Below, in pieces: positions 9,185-18,077 of a stretch of DNA of 64,000 nucleotides. The stretch is from an uncultured Collinsella sp. (lineage in GTDB: Bacteria; Actinomycetota; Coriobacteriia; Coriobacteriales; Coriobacteriaceae), in NCBI GenBank assembly GCA_900541645.1, contig UQKQ01000002.1:124001-188000 (forward strand), written 5' to 3'. The position numbers were made by a program, and so were the translations under genes. The first letter of the stretch is position 1. Each line of letters begins with the position of its first letter. The notes beneath the pieces were generated by a model. The model was not told the DNA's origin. It saw nothing but the letters and a program-made list of their open reading frames with translations, and searched no databases.

Positions 9185-9825
9185 GACCTTTCCCGAACTT
9201 TCACAACGGCACCGTCGCGCATGCAGTAAACCCGATCGGCCAGTTCCTCGAGCACCTCTCCGTCATGGCTGGACAGAAGGACCTCACGACCCGTTGATGC
9301 CGCCATCGCCACAACGCGCTTGAGCATTTCAACGCCCGCTTCGTCGAGGGCATTCGTTGGCTCATCGAGAACAAGCAGCTTCGGCTTCTCCATAATTGCC
9401 GCAGCTATCCCCAGACGCTGCTTCATCCCAAGCGAGTATGCTCGGAACTTCTTTTTTTCGTCTGCATCGAGCCCCACGAGCCGCAGGGCAGAGCGAATGT
9501 CCTCGGGGGTGGCAACGCCCTTGATCTGAGCGATGAGCTTCAGATTGTCGTAGCCAGACAGATATCCCAAAAAGGAAGGCGCCTCGATCAACATCCCCAG
9601 ACTCGGCGGGAACGAGATGTCCGCCCCAAGCCTTTGGCCATCGATAGAGATTTCGCCTTCGGTAGGCTTGATCAACCCGCAAACCGCTCGCATGAGCATG
9701 GTCTTACCCGAACCGTTTATCCCCTGAAGCCCGACCACAGTCCCAGGGTCAACCTCGATGGACACGTTGCGCAGGACATCGTTTTTACCCATGCGCTTCG
9801 ATACGCCCCTTACGATCACACTCAT
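9181..9825 (-). CDS. ABC transporter ATP-binding protein (peptide/immunity type)
   Basis: 214 residues. Start at ATG 9825, which overlaps the upstream permease stop (ATGA) and follows AAGGGGG. Walker A is GINGSGKTMLMRAV, the signature is YSLGMKQRLGIAAA, Walker B is KLLVLDEPTNALD, and the H-loop is LLSSHDGEV. The short length and signature resemble BcrA/LanF-type ATPases that work with two small permeases. It should energise the two membrane subunits encoded just upstream, for export of, or protection against, a peptide. Confidence 0.93.
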   Translation of the reverse strand: MSVIVRGVSKRMGKNDVLRNVSIEVDPGTVVGLQGINGSGKTMLMRAVCGLIKPTEGEISIDGQRLGADISFPPSLGMLIEAPSFLGYLSGYDNLKLIAQIKGVATPEDIRSALRLVGLDADEKKKFRAYSLGMKQRLGIAAAIMEKPKLLVLDEPTNALDEAGVEMLKRVVAMAASTGREVLLSSHDGEVLEELADRVYCMRDGAVVKVRERS

Positions 9826-10658
9826 ATCTTGTCCCCCTTTTCTATAAGGTCGGCCCTTCGAAACCACAGTCCACCCAACGATAGGCATAACGACATAAGC
9901 CCAATTGATGACAAGACACTCGAGCCCGCCGCGATTCCCTCTTTGACAATTCCACCCCAGCGCAACAGCATCAAGGCGTTACCCAATAGCGCCCAATGTC
10001 GTGCATATGCCGAGCAGATCAGGTAGCTCATTAAAACCACAAACGAGACTGACGACCCAAGCACAAACCCAACCGCTGCCTGCGCAAACGCAAGCGCCTC
10101 AAAAGCAAATAAGAGACCTATGAAAAACGGCAGCGCATCTGCCTCGGCAGCTTTGAGAAACCACGGCGCCAAATTAGCCAGTTGAAGCGACTCACCATGA
10201 ATGACCGCGCTGAACGAGGAGCTCACCACCAAGCTCCAAATCACAACAGAGCAAACCACCACGAGCAGTGAAAATGCCGTTACTGCCGCCACCAAGATAA
10301 AACGCGAGACCCACCAAAGGGTTCTTGCCCGGCATCGAACAAGCGCTTGCAAACCAAACCCGTGCAACGATTCGGTCGGATAGTCGAGTGTTGTATAGAG
10401 AATAAGCAGAATGAGAAATAGCCATCCTAGCGGAGGCACAAACATGACCCCGGGCCTAGGCTCAAACGGAGCAGATCCGGCAAACACGAGCGCAAGATTA
10501 TCCGCAAACCCCAAGGTATCCGTTCTAACCCCATACACAGAAGACAATCCGTAGGCGTACACCAAGTTCGCAACGGTCACTGCCGCAATTGCAATAAAAG
10601 TGATGATGTTCTTCTTCAAAACGGTCCTCAGGTCCGCGGCGACCAGCCTAAACAGCAT
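9822..10658 (-). CDS. ABC transporter permease, second subunit
   Basis: 278 residues from ATG 10658, which overlaps the previous stop as TGATG. I count about six hydrophobic segments, starting with NIITFIAIAAVTVANLVYAYG and ending SSIGLMSLCLSLGGLWF. There is a large loop after the first helix, as in BcrB/LanE-type permeases. No enzymatic motif is visible. It overlaps the ATPase gene by four bases. The substrate is unknown; the neighbouring secreted peptide is the obvious candidate. Confidence 0.8.
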   Translation of the reverse strand: MLFRLVAADLRTVLKKNIITFIAIAAVTVANLVYAYGLSSVYGVRTDTLGFADNLALVFAGSAPFEPRPGVMFVPPLGWLFLILLILYTTLDYPTESLHGFGLQALVRCRARTLWWVSRFILVAAVTAFSLLVVVCSVVIWSLVVSSSFSAVIHGESLQLANLAPWFLKAAEADALPFFIGLLFAFEALAFAQAAVGFVLGSSVSFVVLMSYLICSAYARHWALLGNALMLLRWGGIVKEGIAAGSSVLSSIGLMSLCLSLGGLWFRRADLIEKGDKI

Positions 10659-11539
10659 CAGACCACCTCGCGTCTTTTCCACGCCCCAGAAAAAGCCAAC
10701 GAAGCAAGGGTCAATAATATGATTTCCGCAAAACCGGCTCGAATGTCTGGCCAGTTATTCAGCGATTCCGACCTGATGCTGTTGAGGATATTGCAGTTAA
10801 ACCCCACACAAGCCATTACGCCGAAGATCCAGCCATTTGCAAAATGCCACGCAACCATTAGCAGATACGGGACAATTATCGCTTTGATTCTGCTACGAAA
10901 CAAAATTGAGAAGCCAGTTACAGCCATGGATAAAGTCCCGAGCGTGACAGCATCGAACAGCGTGTATGCGAGCACATATGACAAAGGATGCGAATAAAAT
11001 AGACCGGAGAAGTAGCTATGCAGGTAAAGTCCTACGTAAGTCGACTCATCGACCCGAGGAAGATACGCAGGAAAAAGCATCGAGACGATCAGGAAATTGA
11101 CGAGCAGAGGAATGGCAGTCACTGTAAACGCGGAGAGGAAAGCAGACAGCATCTTTACGTTCACGTACGCCTTTCTGGAAACGCGCGTGCATATCTGCAT
11201 GTCATAACCACTCAAACGCTCAAAGAGACACGACCAAGATCCAGCCAACATTGCAAGCAGGGGCAGTGCATAGAAAAACACCGACGCAGACAGTGGCGCG
11301 TTCGCGCTCACAACAATCCAGTTACCGAAGCTGCTTTCACGTGTTTGACCGAGATAATTTTCGGCTTGCACGCCAACGCCGTAACCAAAAGAAAGAAGGT
11401 TGTGGCGCTCTTTTTCCAAATTTGCCCACGGCTCCAGCGCGGCAGCTATTGCAACTGCGACCGCAATCAAGAGAGCAAGGATAAAAGCTGGACGTCTAAT
11501 CGTTTTCGACAGTTCGTATCTTGCGAGCTTTTGGTTCAT
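10658..11539 (-). CDS. ABC transporter permease, first subunit
   Basis: 293 residues from ATG 11539, preceded by GGGGGAGGAGG. It begins MNQKLARYELSKTIRRP, then a first helix (AFILALLIAVAVAIAAAL), a long external loop to about residue 85, and five further helices. This is the ABC-2 permease layout. It is the first transporter gene after the secreted peptide gene, with a 54-base gap. A pair of dissimilar permeases with one ATPase is typical of lantibiotic immunity (LanEFG-like) and related export systems. Confidence 0.8.
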   Translation of the reverse strand: MNQKLARYELSKTIRRPAFILALLIAVAVAIAAALEPWANLEKERHNLLSFGYGVGVQAENYLGQTRESSFGNWIVVSANAPLSASVFFYALPLLAMLAGSWSCLFERLSGYDMQICTRVSRKAYVNVKMLSAFLSAFTVTAIPLLVNFLIVSMLFPAYLPRVDESTYVGLYLHSYFSGLFYSHPLSYVLAYTLFDAVTLGTLSMAVTGFSILFRSRIKAIIVPYLLMVAWHFANGWIFGVMACVGFNCNILNSIRSESLNNWPDIRAGFAEIILLTLASLAFSGAWKRREVV

Positions 11540-11593
11540 ACGTCCTCCTCCCCCTTCCGACCCAGAAAGCCGGAAGGGAGCCATTTCAAACAA

Positions 11594-12106
11594 CTATGCG
11601 GGAAGCTTGTGGAAATGCCCGACGCAGTCGGGGCTCCATACGCCAATAACAGTGCCGTAGCCAGACTCCGCCCATGCAGTCAGTCGCGCCGCAGATCGCC
11701 CGTTCTCACGGACGAGGTTATACATTTCCCACTGTCCCTTGTGATTCGAACGATACGTTCCCTGAGTACAATTCATGCTGCCGCTACCGCTTGTGTTATA
11801 CGCACCGTCTGTATATAACCGAAGCGGATTTCCCGTATGGCCCTGGATATCCAGATAGAGCGATGAGGAATCATCCTTTTGACAGTAGCCAGTTGCACTC
11901 GTCCCGGCACATTGAAAACTAAATGCCTTATCGGCATTGTTCGTACAGGTCGTAATTCCCGTATCGGCGTTTTGAGTAATGCTGGAAACCTGAGAGGTGT
12001 CAAACTCCTCTTGTGCAAACGATGCAGCGGGAACCCCTAGGGACAGACCAGCTGCAATCACCAAGCCGACTCCGATTCGAGCAATAGCGCTCCTTGGCTT
12101 AATCAT
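11594..12106 (-). CDS. Secreted Cys-containing peptide/protein, possibly bacteriocin-like
   Basis: 170 residues from ATG 12106, six bases after GGAG; a TTG at 12118 is less likely. The N-terminus is a clear Sec signal peptide (basic residues, GVGLVIAAGLSLGVPAA, likely cleavage after SFA before QEEF). The mature part, about 135 residues, has five Cys and is rich in Ser, Thr, Asn and Gly. Its C-terminal half (KGQWEMYNLVRENGRSAARL ... GVWSPDCVG) recalls small secreted proteins of the lactococcin 972/DUF2712 type, which are also encoded beside ABC transporters. That likeness is from memory and weak. It is the first gene of the transporter operon. Confidence 0.7.
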   Translation of the reverse strand: MIKPRSAIARIGVGLVIAAGLSLGVPAASFAQEEFDTSQVSSITQNADTGITTCTNNADKAFSFQCAGTSATGYCQKDDSSSLYLDIQGHTGNPLRLYTDGAYNTSGSGSMNCTQGTYRSNHKGQWEMYNLVRENGRSAARLTAWAESGYGTVIGVWSPDCVGHFHKLPA

Positions 12107-12179
12107 GGCCTTCTCCAATCAAAAGCGGTTAACAATGCGTCGACGCACGGCAACCTTCGCATGAATAGAGAAAGATGTC

Positions 12180-12220
12180 TGTAAACACCCGCTATTGAGT
12201 TGATTGCTCAGGCGTTTACA
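12180..12220 (-). promoter_or_regulatory. Inverted repeat between the LuxR gene and the peptide gene
   Basis: TGTAAAC (12180-12186) and GTTTACA (12214-12220) form an inverted repeat that overlaps the last codons of the regulator gene. A smaller inner repeat (TGAG/CTCA) lies between the arms. It sits about 75 bases upstream of the secreted peptide start. It may be the operator for the adjacent LuxR-type regulator or a weak terminator/attenuator; sequence alone does not decide. Confidence 0.4.
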
Positions 12221-14351
12221 CGTTATTTACCTGCGATAACAATAAAATTAGCTCCGCCTTATTCTTGATCTTCAACTGGCGGTAAGATGCAGACCGCAGC
12301 GCTTGCACCGTAGATGCAGCGTAACCGACATCCTCCGCAATGGCCTTTGTCGTTGCCCCCTCTGCCGTCATCAGCAAAATTTGCGACTGAACATCAGAAA
12401 GGGAGCGCGACGTAAGCAGGGCCAGCTGGCGCACGCGGGCCGTTTCGGTGGACCCGTTCGCCCGGTACTCCAAGACGGCCTTCTCGTCCTCAACCGAGCG
12501 GGCGAGCGCGATGTGCGTAACGAACATGGGCACAGACCAGCAAACAATCACCGTTGCCACGACGACATTGACAGCCGAACTTTGCCCCAACAACGACGCG
12601 AGGAACAACGGCTCGAAAACCGTCAGATCCTGCACCATATTGAGCAAGACAGCCCAAACAGGAGCCGTCGCCCCGAAGCAAAGCATCCATATCCCAAGCA
12701 TTTTGCGCTGCGGACAGCTTCGCATCACTATATATGTGAGCAGCACCCCCGTCAGCACCGCAAGTCCATGGATTCGCCCCCTAGCGACCGCATAGATTAA
12801 GGCAACCATGCCCATTGACACCAACGGCACGATAGCCCGAGCATGGGCATGCACCTTAAACGGACGCAGCCCAACAGCGAGCGAAGCCGTAGACGCCACG
12901 CCGCAAAACAGGACCGGCACAGCCATCAACGGAACGCGTATGCACATCAATGCCGCGATATAGATAAAAGACCATTCCACAGCAGATAGCACCGCCCATA
13001 CGTACGGGCTTCCGAGCCAAATCGCTTCACCCGCTCTATCCAGCGCAGCGCCACGATTCGCTTTTCCACCCGCGTAGCGTAGCGACAGAAGCAGTCCGAG
13101 ACCCAATGCGTAGCTTAAGAGGGAAAAGGCGACAGCCCGCGAAACACCGGACCCCCAATCGCTATCCGCCATTACCAAGGGCCCCGCCGCAAGGAGGATA
13201 AAGAATAATGTGAGCAGGTATCGAAACAGCCGGCGCGTTCGAGCTGATGCCACTATATCGTCAGCATGCCGCTGCGGTAGCTCATGCCCTACAGTATCGC
13301 CCTCACCCGCAAACAGCGCCACGAGCTCGCGTGAGCCCGCAACCGACGCCTTCCCGTATGCTCGGTGAAGCGTTGTTCTCACCGTCGATGGCTTCGTATC
13401 CGTCTCCTTGGCAATTTCCGCCGGCGTTTTCCCTTTGAGCAGCAGTCGAACAAACTGCTCTTCTCTAGGCGACAGGGCAGGGGAAAACACCCCCGCATCG
13501 AATGTGTCGGACGCACAGGCGATATCCGAATTGTTGTCCCGTTTCCCCCTTAGCAACATGCATACGAAGGCAGCAGCGATAACGGACCCCATCGCCAGCA
13601 ATGCAATGACCACGGCATCGCTTGCGAAGTATGCCGCCTCAACAGCCGGAATAAGACCAATAGGAACTGCTACGAGCACAGAACAGGCAAACACGTCGCG
13701 CCGCCCATGGCCAAAGGCACGAGGGCGGCAAAACGGCGGGGCCACAGTCAATGCGAGATAGACCAACGGAATTAAAAGCGCAAGGCCAATTGACGCGGCC
13801 GTTACAGGGGGCATCCCCCATGGCTCGGGAACGACTCTCCATGAAACTCGACAGCAAAACAGCAGGCAAGACATGACGGCTATTGTTTCTGTAAAAATCG
13901 CGTCCTGCGGGTGACGAGTTTCCCTTTCGTCAGTCCGTGTCGACCTCTGCGTCAAAGGAGAGTCCGCCGTGCCCCAAATAACATATGAGAGAAGCAGCGA
14001 CCCAACAAAGCACGAGACACACGAAACGCCATGTAACAACCAAATCGGTGCAAACACGATTGGAATAGAGTCTCCGCGAGCATAGAAAGCCAGGTCGGCC
14101 CATTCGGGAACCGTTGCAATAACACCAAGGAAAACACCGATGGCACCGAGATGCCTCGGCCTTCTCATTCCCCCCTTGCATAGCGCAGCACCATGAACAA
14201 ACGCCGCGAGGCATGCGCCCAGGATAACGAGCCAGGTCATTGCACCTGACGCTAGGCCGATTGAAGATGAAAACCGGTGATAAGGGGTGACCGCCATTAC
14301 GACAAGCGCAATGGCGCAGGCAAATGTAGCAGAACGGCGGGAAAAGAGCAT
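12216..14351 (-). CDS. Polytopic membrane regulator with two LuxR-type HTH domains
   Basis: 711 residues from ATG 14351 (GGAGG four bases upstream; another ATG lies 21 bases earlier). About seven hydrophobic segments are followed by a LuxR/GerE-type HTH near the middle (LSPREEQFVRLLLKGKTPAE ... KPSTVRTTLHRAYGKA). A second set of eight or so membrane segments follows, then a second HTH at the C-terminus (SLSDVQSQILLMTAEGATTK ... AASTVQALRSASYRQLKI). It reads as two membrane-LuxR modules fused head to tail. Membrane LuxR proteins are common in Coriobacteriia; this double form is unusual. It is on the same strand as, and directly before, the peptide/ABC operon, which it probably controls. Confidence 0.85.
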   Translation of the reverse strand: MLFSRRSATFACAIALVVMAVTPYHRFSSSIGLASGAMTWLVILGACLAAFVHGAALCKGGMRRPRHLGAIGVFLGVIATVPEWADLAFYARGDSIPIVFAPIWLLHGVSCVSCFVGSLLLSYVIWGTADSPLTQRSTRTDERETRHPQDAIFTETIAVMSCLLFCCRVSWRVVPEPWGMPPVTAASIGLALLIPLVYLALTVAPPFCRPRAFGHGRRDVFACSVLVAVPIGLIPAVEAAYFASDAVVIALLAMGSVIAAAFVCMLLRGKRDNNSDIACASDTFDAGVFSPALSPREEQFVRLLLKGKTPAEIAKETDTKPSTVRTTLHRAYGKASVAGSRELVALFAGEGDTVGHELPQRHADDIVASARTRRLFRYLLTLFFILLAAGPLVMADSDWGSGVSRAVAFSLLSYALGLGLLLSLRYAGGKANRGAALDRAGEAIWLGSPYVWAVLSAVEWSFIYIAALMCIRVPLMAVPVLFCGVASTASLAVGLRPFKVHAHARAIVPLVSMGMVALIYAVARGRIHGLAVLTGVLLTYIVMRSCPQRKMLGIWMLCFGATAPVWAVLLNMVQDLTVFEPLFLASLLGQSSAVNVVVATVIVCWSVPMFVTHIALARSVEDEKAVLEYRANGSTETARVRQLALLTSRSLSDVQSQILLMTAEGATTKAIAEDVGYAASTVQALRSASYRQLKIKNKAELILLLSQVNNV

Positions 14352-14493
14352 ACGGCCTCCATAGCGTGTCATTATATCGCTCGAGCCGCTCGTTTATCTC
14401 TGTTCTCACACCAGCCAGCATCAATGATTCAGGCGAACTCCAATCCGCGCCAGATCACGGTCCGGCTTTTGTTCGCAGTCCCCACATCAAAGC

Positions 14494-14680
14494 GGGATGC
14501 GGTTTCCTTTTGGACGCCGGTTCGGAAAGCGCATCCCGTTCCAGGGCAATATTCTGGGATGCAGTTTCCGCAGCCCACCCCATTTGGAAAGCGCATCCCA
14601 TAATTTGGCTGAAAACTGAGATGCGCTTTCCAAACGAGCCGAAACGGGCCGAATCGATCGGGCCACCTCGCATCCCGCTA
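14494..14680. repeat. Tandem GGGATGC-family palindromes, locus 1
   Basis: Two near-perfect units lie at 14494-14537 and 14556-14599, each with arms like GGGATGCNGTTTCC and GGAAAGCGCATCCC around a 16-base loop. A third decayed unit spans 14618-14680. Units are joined by a spacer resembling TAATTTGGCTGAAAACTG. The same arms and spacer recur at 49927-50065. The 14352-14790 gap otherwise holds only the promoters of the two divergent genes. Confidence 0.8.
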
Positions 14681-14790
14681 TCCTCGCCATCTGCCCGAGC
14701 GTGCTACACTAGCAGCATCTATGCCACCGCGAACGGCTCGGCCCCGCGCCCGCCGCTCGCAAACGAACTTTAAACGCACGAGGGTTGGCC

Positions 14791-16644
14791 ATGCCGCTTT
14801 TCTCGCAACATACCGCCCGGTTCTCGCCGGACGTTCCTTTGGAGGGCACCAGCTCTCGCGAGCTGCTCAAGCGGTACCAGCCGCTCGAGACACTTGCGAC
14901 CGGCGGTTTTGGCTCCATCGAGATCTGCCGCGACACGCACCTGCGCCGCCGCGTCGCCATTAAACGCATCCCCCTTATCAACGGTGCCGGCATGCCCGCT
15001 AGCGACATCATGGATGTCCTGCGCGAGGCGCACACTGCCGCCATGCTTCAACATCCCAACATCGTGCAGGTCATCGACTTTACGCACGACACAGCCTATG
15101 CCTACCTGGTTATGGAATATGTCGATGGCATGTCGCTGGCCGAGTTTTTGCACCGCGCGGACGGCCACTCACTTACCTTTGACGAGGCCGCGGCCATTGC
15201 CGATGCCCTGGGCCAGGCGCTCACCTTCGCCCACAGTAATGGCGTACTCCACCTGGACATTAAGCCCGCCAACGTGCTCATCGACCACTCGGGCAATGTA
15301 AAGCTCACCGACTTTGGCATGGCGCGGCTGTCGTCCGCCGGTGGCTTTGGCGGCTCACGCGGCGGCACCATCGGCTACATGCCGCCCGAGCAGCTCGATA
15401 TCGAGACCGGCACGGTCGACGAGCGCGCCGATGTCTTTGCCCTCGCCTGTGTGATCTACGAGGGCCTGTGCGGCAGCGCTCCTTTTATGGCGGCCACGCC
15501 CGCCGACTCGCTCGGCCGCATCATCGGCGGCGCCACCTATCCCAGCGAGCTGATACCACACTTTCCCCCGGGAGCCGAGGCCGCGCTCATGAGCGCGCTC
15601 TCCCCCATGCCGCAGGACCGCCCCAACAGCATCGAGGCATTTTGCGACCAGCTCCTTGCCGGTCTGGGCAGCGTGCGCGAAGGCCGTCGCAGCCTGGAGC
15701 AAATGGTTGGCGAACTTTCGGATGACGAGCAGGAGCTCGACGATATCGAGCCGTCGCACTACGAGGACGACACCATCGAAGTCGACCCCGCACTCGGCTG
15801 GGCAGGCACGCGCTGGAGCCATGCGCGCGACTACGCCATGCACGCTATCTCGGCGCTAACGTGCGGCGCCTTTAGCTTTTTGCTGATGCAGACGGCCGGC
15901 GTCGCGGCGCTTCCCGGCCTGGTCATTGCGGCTATCGCGATCGGAGCGGCGGCCGGCCTGGCCCCCCAGATTGGCTCGGCCATCTCGGCTGTGGGCTTTT
16001 TGGTGCTCATGGCAAACGCCACCATGCAGGCACAGGGCGTCCTGTCGATGTTGCCCGTCGCGGTGATCTTTGCCGCCGCCATGTCCGGTTGGTGGATCGC
16101 CTGGGGTCGCACCGAGGCTGCCGCGAGCGCCGCACTCACCTGTGCACTCGCGCTTGGCTGTCTGACCGGCAATACCTTCCTGGCAGCTGGGGTCACCGCC
16201 GGCGTCGCGTCATTTTGGCTCGGCCCGGCAAGCGCCGCCGCGGCAACGGGCATGGGCGCACTTTTTGCCCGTCTGGCCACGGTCGCGCTTTCAGCCGGAG
16301 GCGTGCTGGGGCTCGGTAACGTTGCCGCAGCGCTGGGAGACCCACTCCTTTGGGCTGCCTTTGTGCTGGTAGCGGCAACTGCCGCGGCGTCATCTGCGCT
16401 GCTCAACGCCCATGCCAAGCGTGCCGATCAGGGCTCAAACCTTGCCGTAATCGCCGCCATCGCTGTCGCCGGCATCGGCTGCGCAGCGGCGTCCTGTCTT
16501 GCACACCATATGGAAATTGCCAGCCTTGCAGCCGCGGTCGTCGCCAAGGCGGCGGTTGCGGGAACCCTATCCTCTATAATCGTTGGGATATGCCTATATT
16601 TGCTCGGATACCAAAGAACCTATACGGAGAGTGATCTTTCGTGA
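14791..16644 (+). CDS. Membrane Ser/Thr protein kinase at the head of the FHA/cell-wall operon
   Basis: 617 residues from ATG 14791, preceded by GAGGG. The kinase domain comes first: Gly-rich loop ATGGFGS (about 37-42), ATP-binding Lys in VAIKR (58), catalytic loop HLDIKPAN (154-161) and DFG (174-176). The usual HRD Arg is Leu, so it belongs to the non-RD kinases. The region up to about 330 completes the kinase lobe. The rest contains about eight hydrophobic segments. It overlaps fhaA by four bases (GTGA). It takes the place that PknA has in other actinobacterial clusters, but its polytopic C-terminus differs from PknA. Confidence 0.92.
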   Translation: MPLFSQHTARFSPDVPLEGTSSRELLKRYQPLETLATGGFGSIEICRDTHLRRRVAIKRIPLINGAGMPASDIMDVLREAHTAAMLQHPNIVQVIDFTHDTAYAYLVMEYVDGMSLAEFLHRADGHSLTFDEAAAIADALGQALTFAHSNGVLHLDIKPANVLIDHSGNVKLTDFGMARLSSAGGFGGSRGGTIGYMPPEQLDIETGTVDERADVFALACVIYEGLCGSAPFMAATPADSLGRIIGGATYPSELIPHFPPGAEAALMSALSPMPQDRPNSIEAFCDQLLAGLGSVREGRRSLEQMVGELSDDEQELDDIEPSHYEDDTIEVDPALGWAGTRWSHARDYAMHAISALTCGAFSFLLMQTAGVAALPGLVIAAIAIGAAAGLAPQIGSAISAVGFLVLMANATMQAQGVLSMLPVAVIFAAAMSGWWIAWGRTEAAASAALTCALALGCLTGNTFLAAGVTAGVASFWLGPASAAAATGMGALFARLATVALSAGGVLGLGNVAAALGDPLLWAAFVLVAATAAASSALLNAHAKRADQGSNLAVIAAIAVAGIGCAAASCLAHHMEIASLAAAVVAKAAVAGTLSSIIVGICLYLLGYQRTYTESDLS

Positions 16645-17654
16645 ACTTCCTGAACATCTTCGAGGACCACGTGGCCGGCATCTTCGGTGCCACCCGTGCC
16701 CCGTTCTCCTTTAAGAAGCTTGCCAAGCAGGCCGCTCGCGACATGGAGGATCAGACTCTGGTGATCAACGGCGTCAACACGGCGCCGGCACTCTATACCA
16801 TCCTGATCGCCGCCGACGACGATCCCATGCTCGCCCCGTTCTACCCCGAGCTTTCGCGCGAGGTCCGCGAGTTTGTGAAGGCGCAGGCCGAAAAGCGCCG
16901 CTATGTCTTTGTCGGCGAGCCCCTCGTGCGCTTTATGATCGATCCGCAGCTGCGCGCCGGCAAGTTCTCGGTCTTTGCCGAGAACGTCGATGCCCCCACG
17001 CTCGGCCGCCTGTACGAAGAAGAGCGCGCCTATCAAAACGGTCTGGGCCAAAACAACTCCGCGGCAAGCCGTGCCGCCAGCGCCCCGCGCGCCGGCCAGC
17101 AGCAGTTTGCTGCCCCGCAGCAGCAGCGCCCCGCCGCCATGCCCCAGCAGCAGCCGACGCCTCGCGCCGCCGCTCCCGACCCGCTTGCCGTGGCAGACCC
17201 CTTCGCGCCTAGCGTCCCCGACCCCGCCGCAGCACCCATCCCGGTGCCGCAGACCGTCTCGCGCGACGCGCTTGCCGGCATGGGCGGAGCCGCCGCGACC
17301 GGTGCCGCCGTGGGCCTAGGCGCCGCAGCCGGCATCGCCTCCAACATGGCGAGCACTCGCGCCCCGCAGCGCCCGCTCGCCCAGCTCGTCGACGTCGTGA
17401 GCGGCGAGAGCCATAGCATCACCTCCGCACAGGTGACTATCGGTCGCGAGCGCTCGGTTTCCGATATTGCCCTGCGCGACCCCAACGTGTCGCGCCGCCA
17501 CGCCCAGCTCACCTTTACGGGCTCGGATTGGTCGATCGAGGACCTCAATTCCACCAACGGCACGCTCGTCAACAACCGCCGCATTACGCGCTGCCCGCTG
17601 CGCAACGGCGATCTGCTGACGTTTGGCCTGAGCACCTTTGAATTTAGGGGATAG
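16641..17654 (+). CDS. fhaA: FhaA-like protein (DUF3662 plus FHA domain)
   Basis: 337 residues with a GTG start that overlaps the kinase stop. Residues 1-125 form the FhaA N-terminal domain (FEDHVAGIFGATRAPFSFKK). A Gln/Pro/Ala-rich linker follows to about 235. The C-terminal FHA domain has the phosphothreonine-binding motifs IGRE, NVSRRHAQ and NSTNGTLVNN. In mycobacteria FhaA links PknB signalling to peptidoglycan synthesis, and the same role is likely here. Its neighbours are FhaB, a PP2C phosphatase and PknB. Confidence 0.93.
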   Translation: MNFLNIFEDHVAGIFGATRAPFSFKKLAKQAARDMEDQTLVINGVNTAPALYTILIAADDDPMLAPFYPELSREVREFVKAQAEKRRYVFVGEPLVRFMIDPQLRAGKFSVFAENVDAPTLGRLYEEERAYQNGLGQNNSAASRAASAPRAGQQQFAAPQQQRPAAMPQQQPTPRAAAPDPLAVADPFAPSVPDPAAAPIPVPQTVSRDALAGMGGAAATGAAVGLGAAAGIASNMASTRAPQRPLAQLVDVVSGESHSITSAQVTIGRERSVSDIALRDPNVSRRHAQLTFTGSDWSIEDLNSTNGTLVNNRRITRCPLRNGDLLTFGLSTFEFRG

Positions 17655-17660
17655 TCGCTT

Positions 17661-18077
17661 ATGAACATCGATATCGTCCTTTTTGCAGGCCGCATCGTCC
17701 TGGTCGCCCTGCTCTATATCTTCCTGTTCGCCGTCATGAAGACCGGCGTGGGACTTGTGCGCGGACAGCGCCGCGACTCGGCTATCTGGACGATCGATGT
17801 GGACAAGGGCCCGCGCGGCATCCGTGGCATCCACGTAGACATGCTCGGCCCCGTCATCGTCGGTCGCTCGCCATCTTCGGACATCTGCATCAACGAACCG
17901 TTCGTCTCGGCCTCGCATGCGCGCTTTTCGCTGCAGGGCCCGGCGCTCATCATCGAGGACCTCAACTCGCTTAACGGCACGCTCGTCAACGGCCGCCAGC
18001 TCGTGGAGCCCGCGACGCTGCGCGAGGGCGACGAAGTCCAGATTGGCGATGTGGTCATGAAGGTGAACCGTCGATGA
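17661..18077 (+). CDS. fhaB: FhaB-like FHA-domain protein
   Basis: 138 residues. One N-terminal membrane segment (IVLVALLYIFLFAVMKTGVG) is followed by an FHA domain with GRSPSSDI, SASHARF and NSLNGTLVNG. It corresponds in size and layout to FhaB/FipA, which binds phosphothreonine and is linked to division in actinobacteria. It lies six bases after fhaA and overlaps the phosphatase gene by four. Confidence 0.93.
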   Translation: MNIDIVLFAGRIVLVALLYIFLFAVMKTGVGLVRGQRRDSAIWTIDVDKGPRGIRGIHVDMLGPVIVGRSPSSDICINEPFVSASHARFSLQGPALIIEDLNSLNGTLVNGRQLVEPATLREGDEVQIGDVVMKVNRR

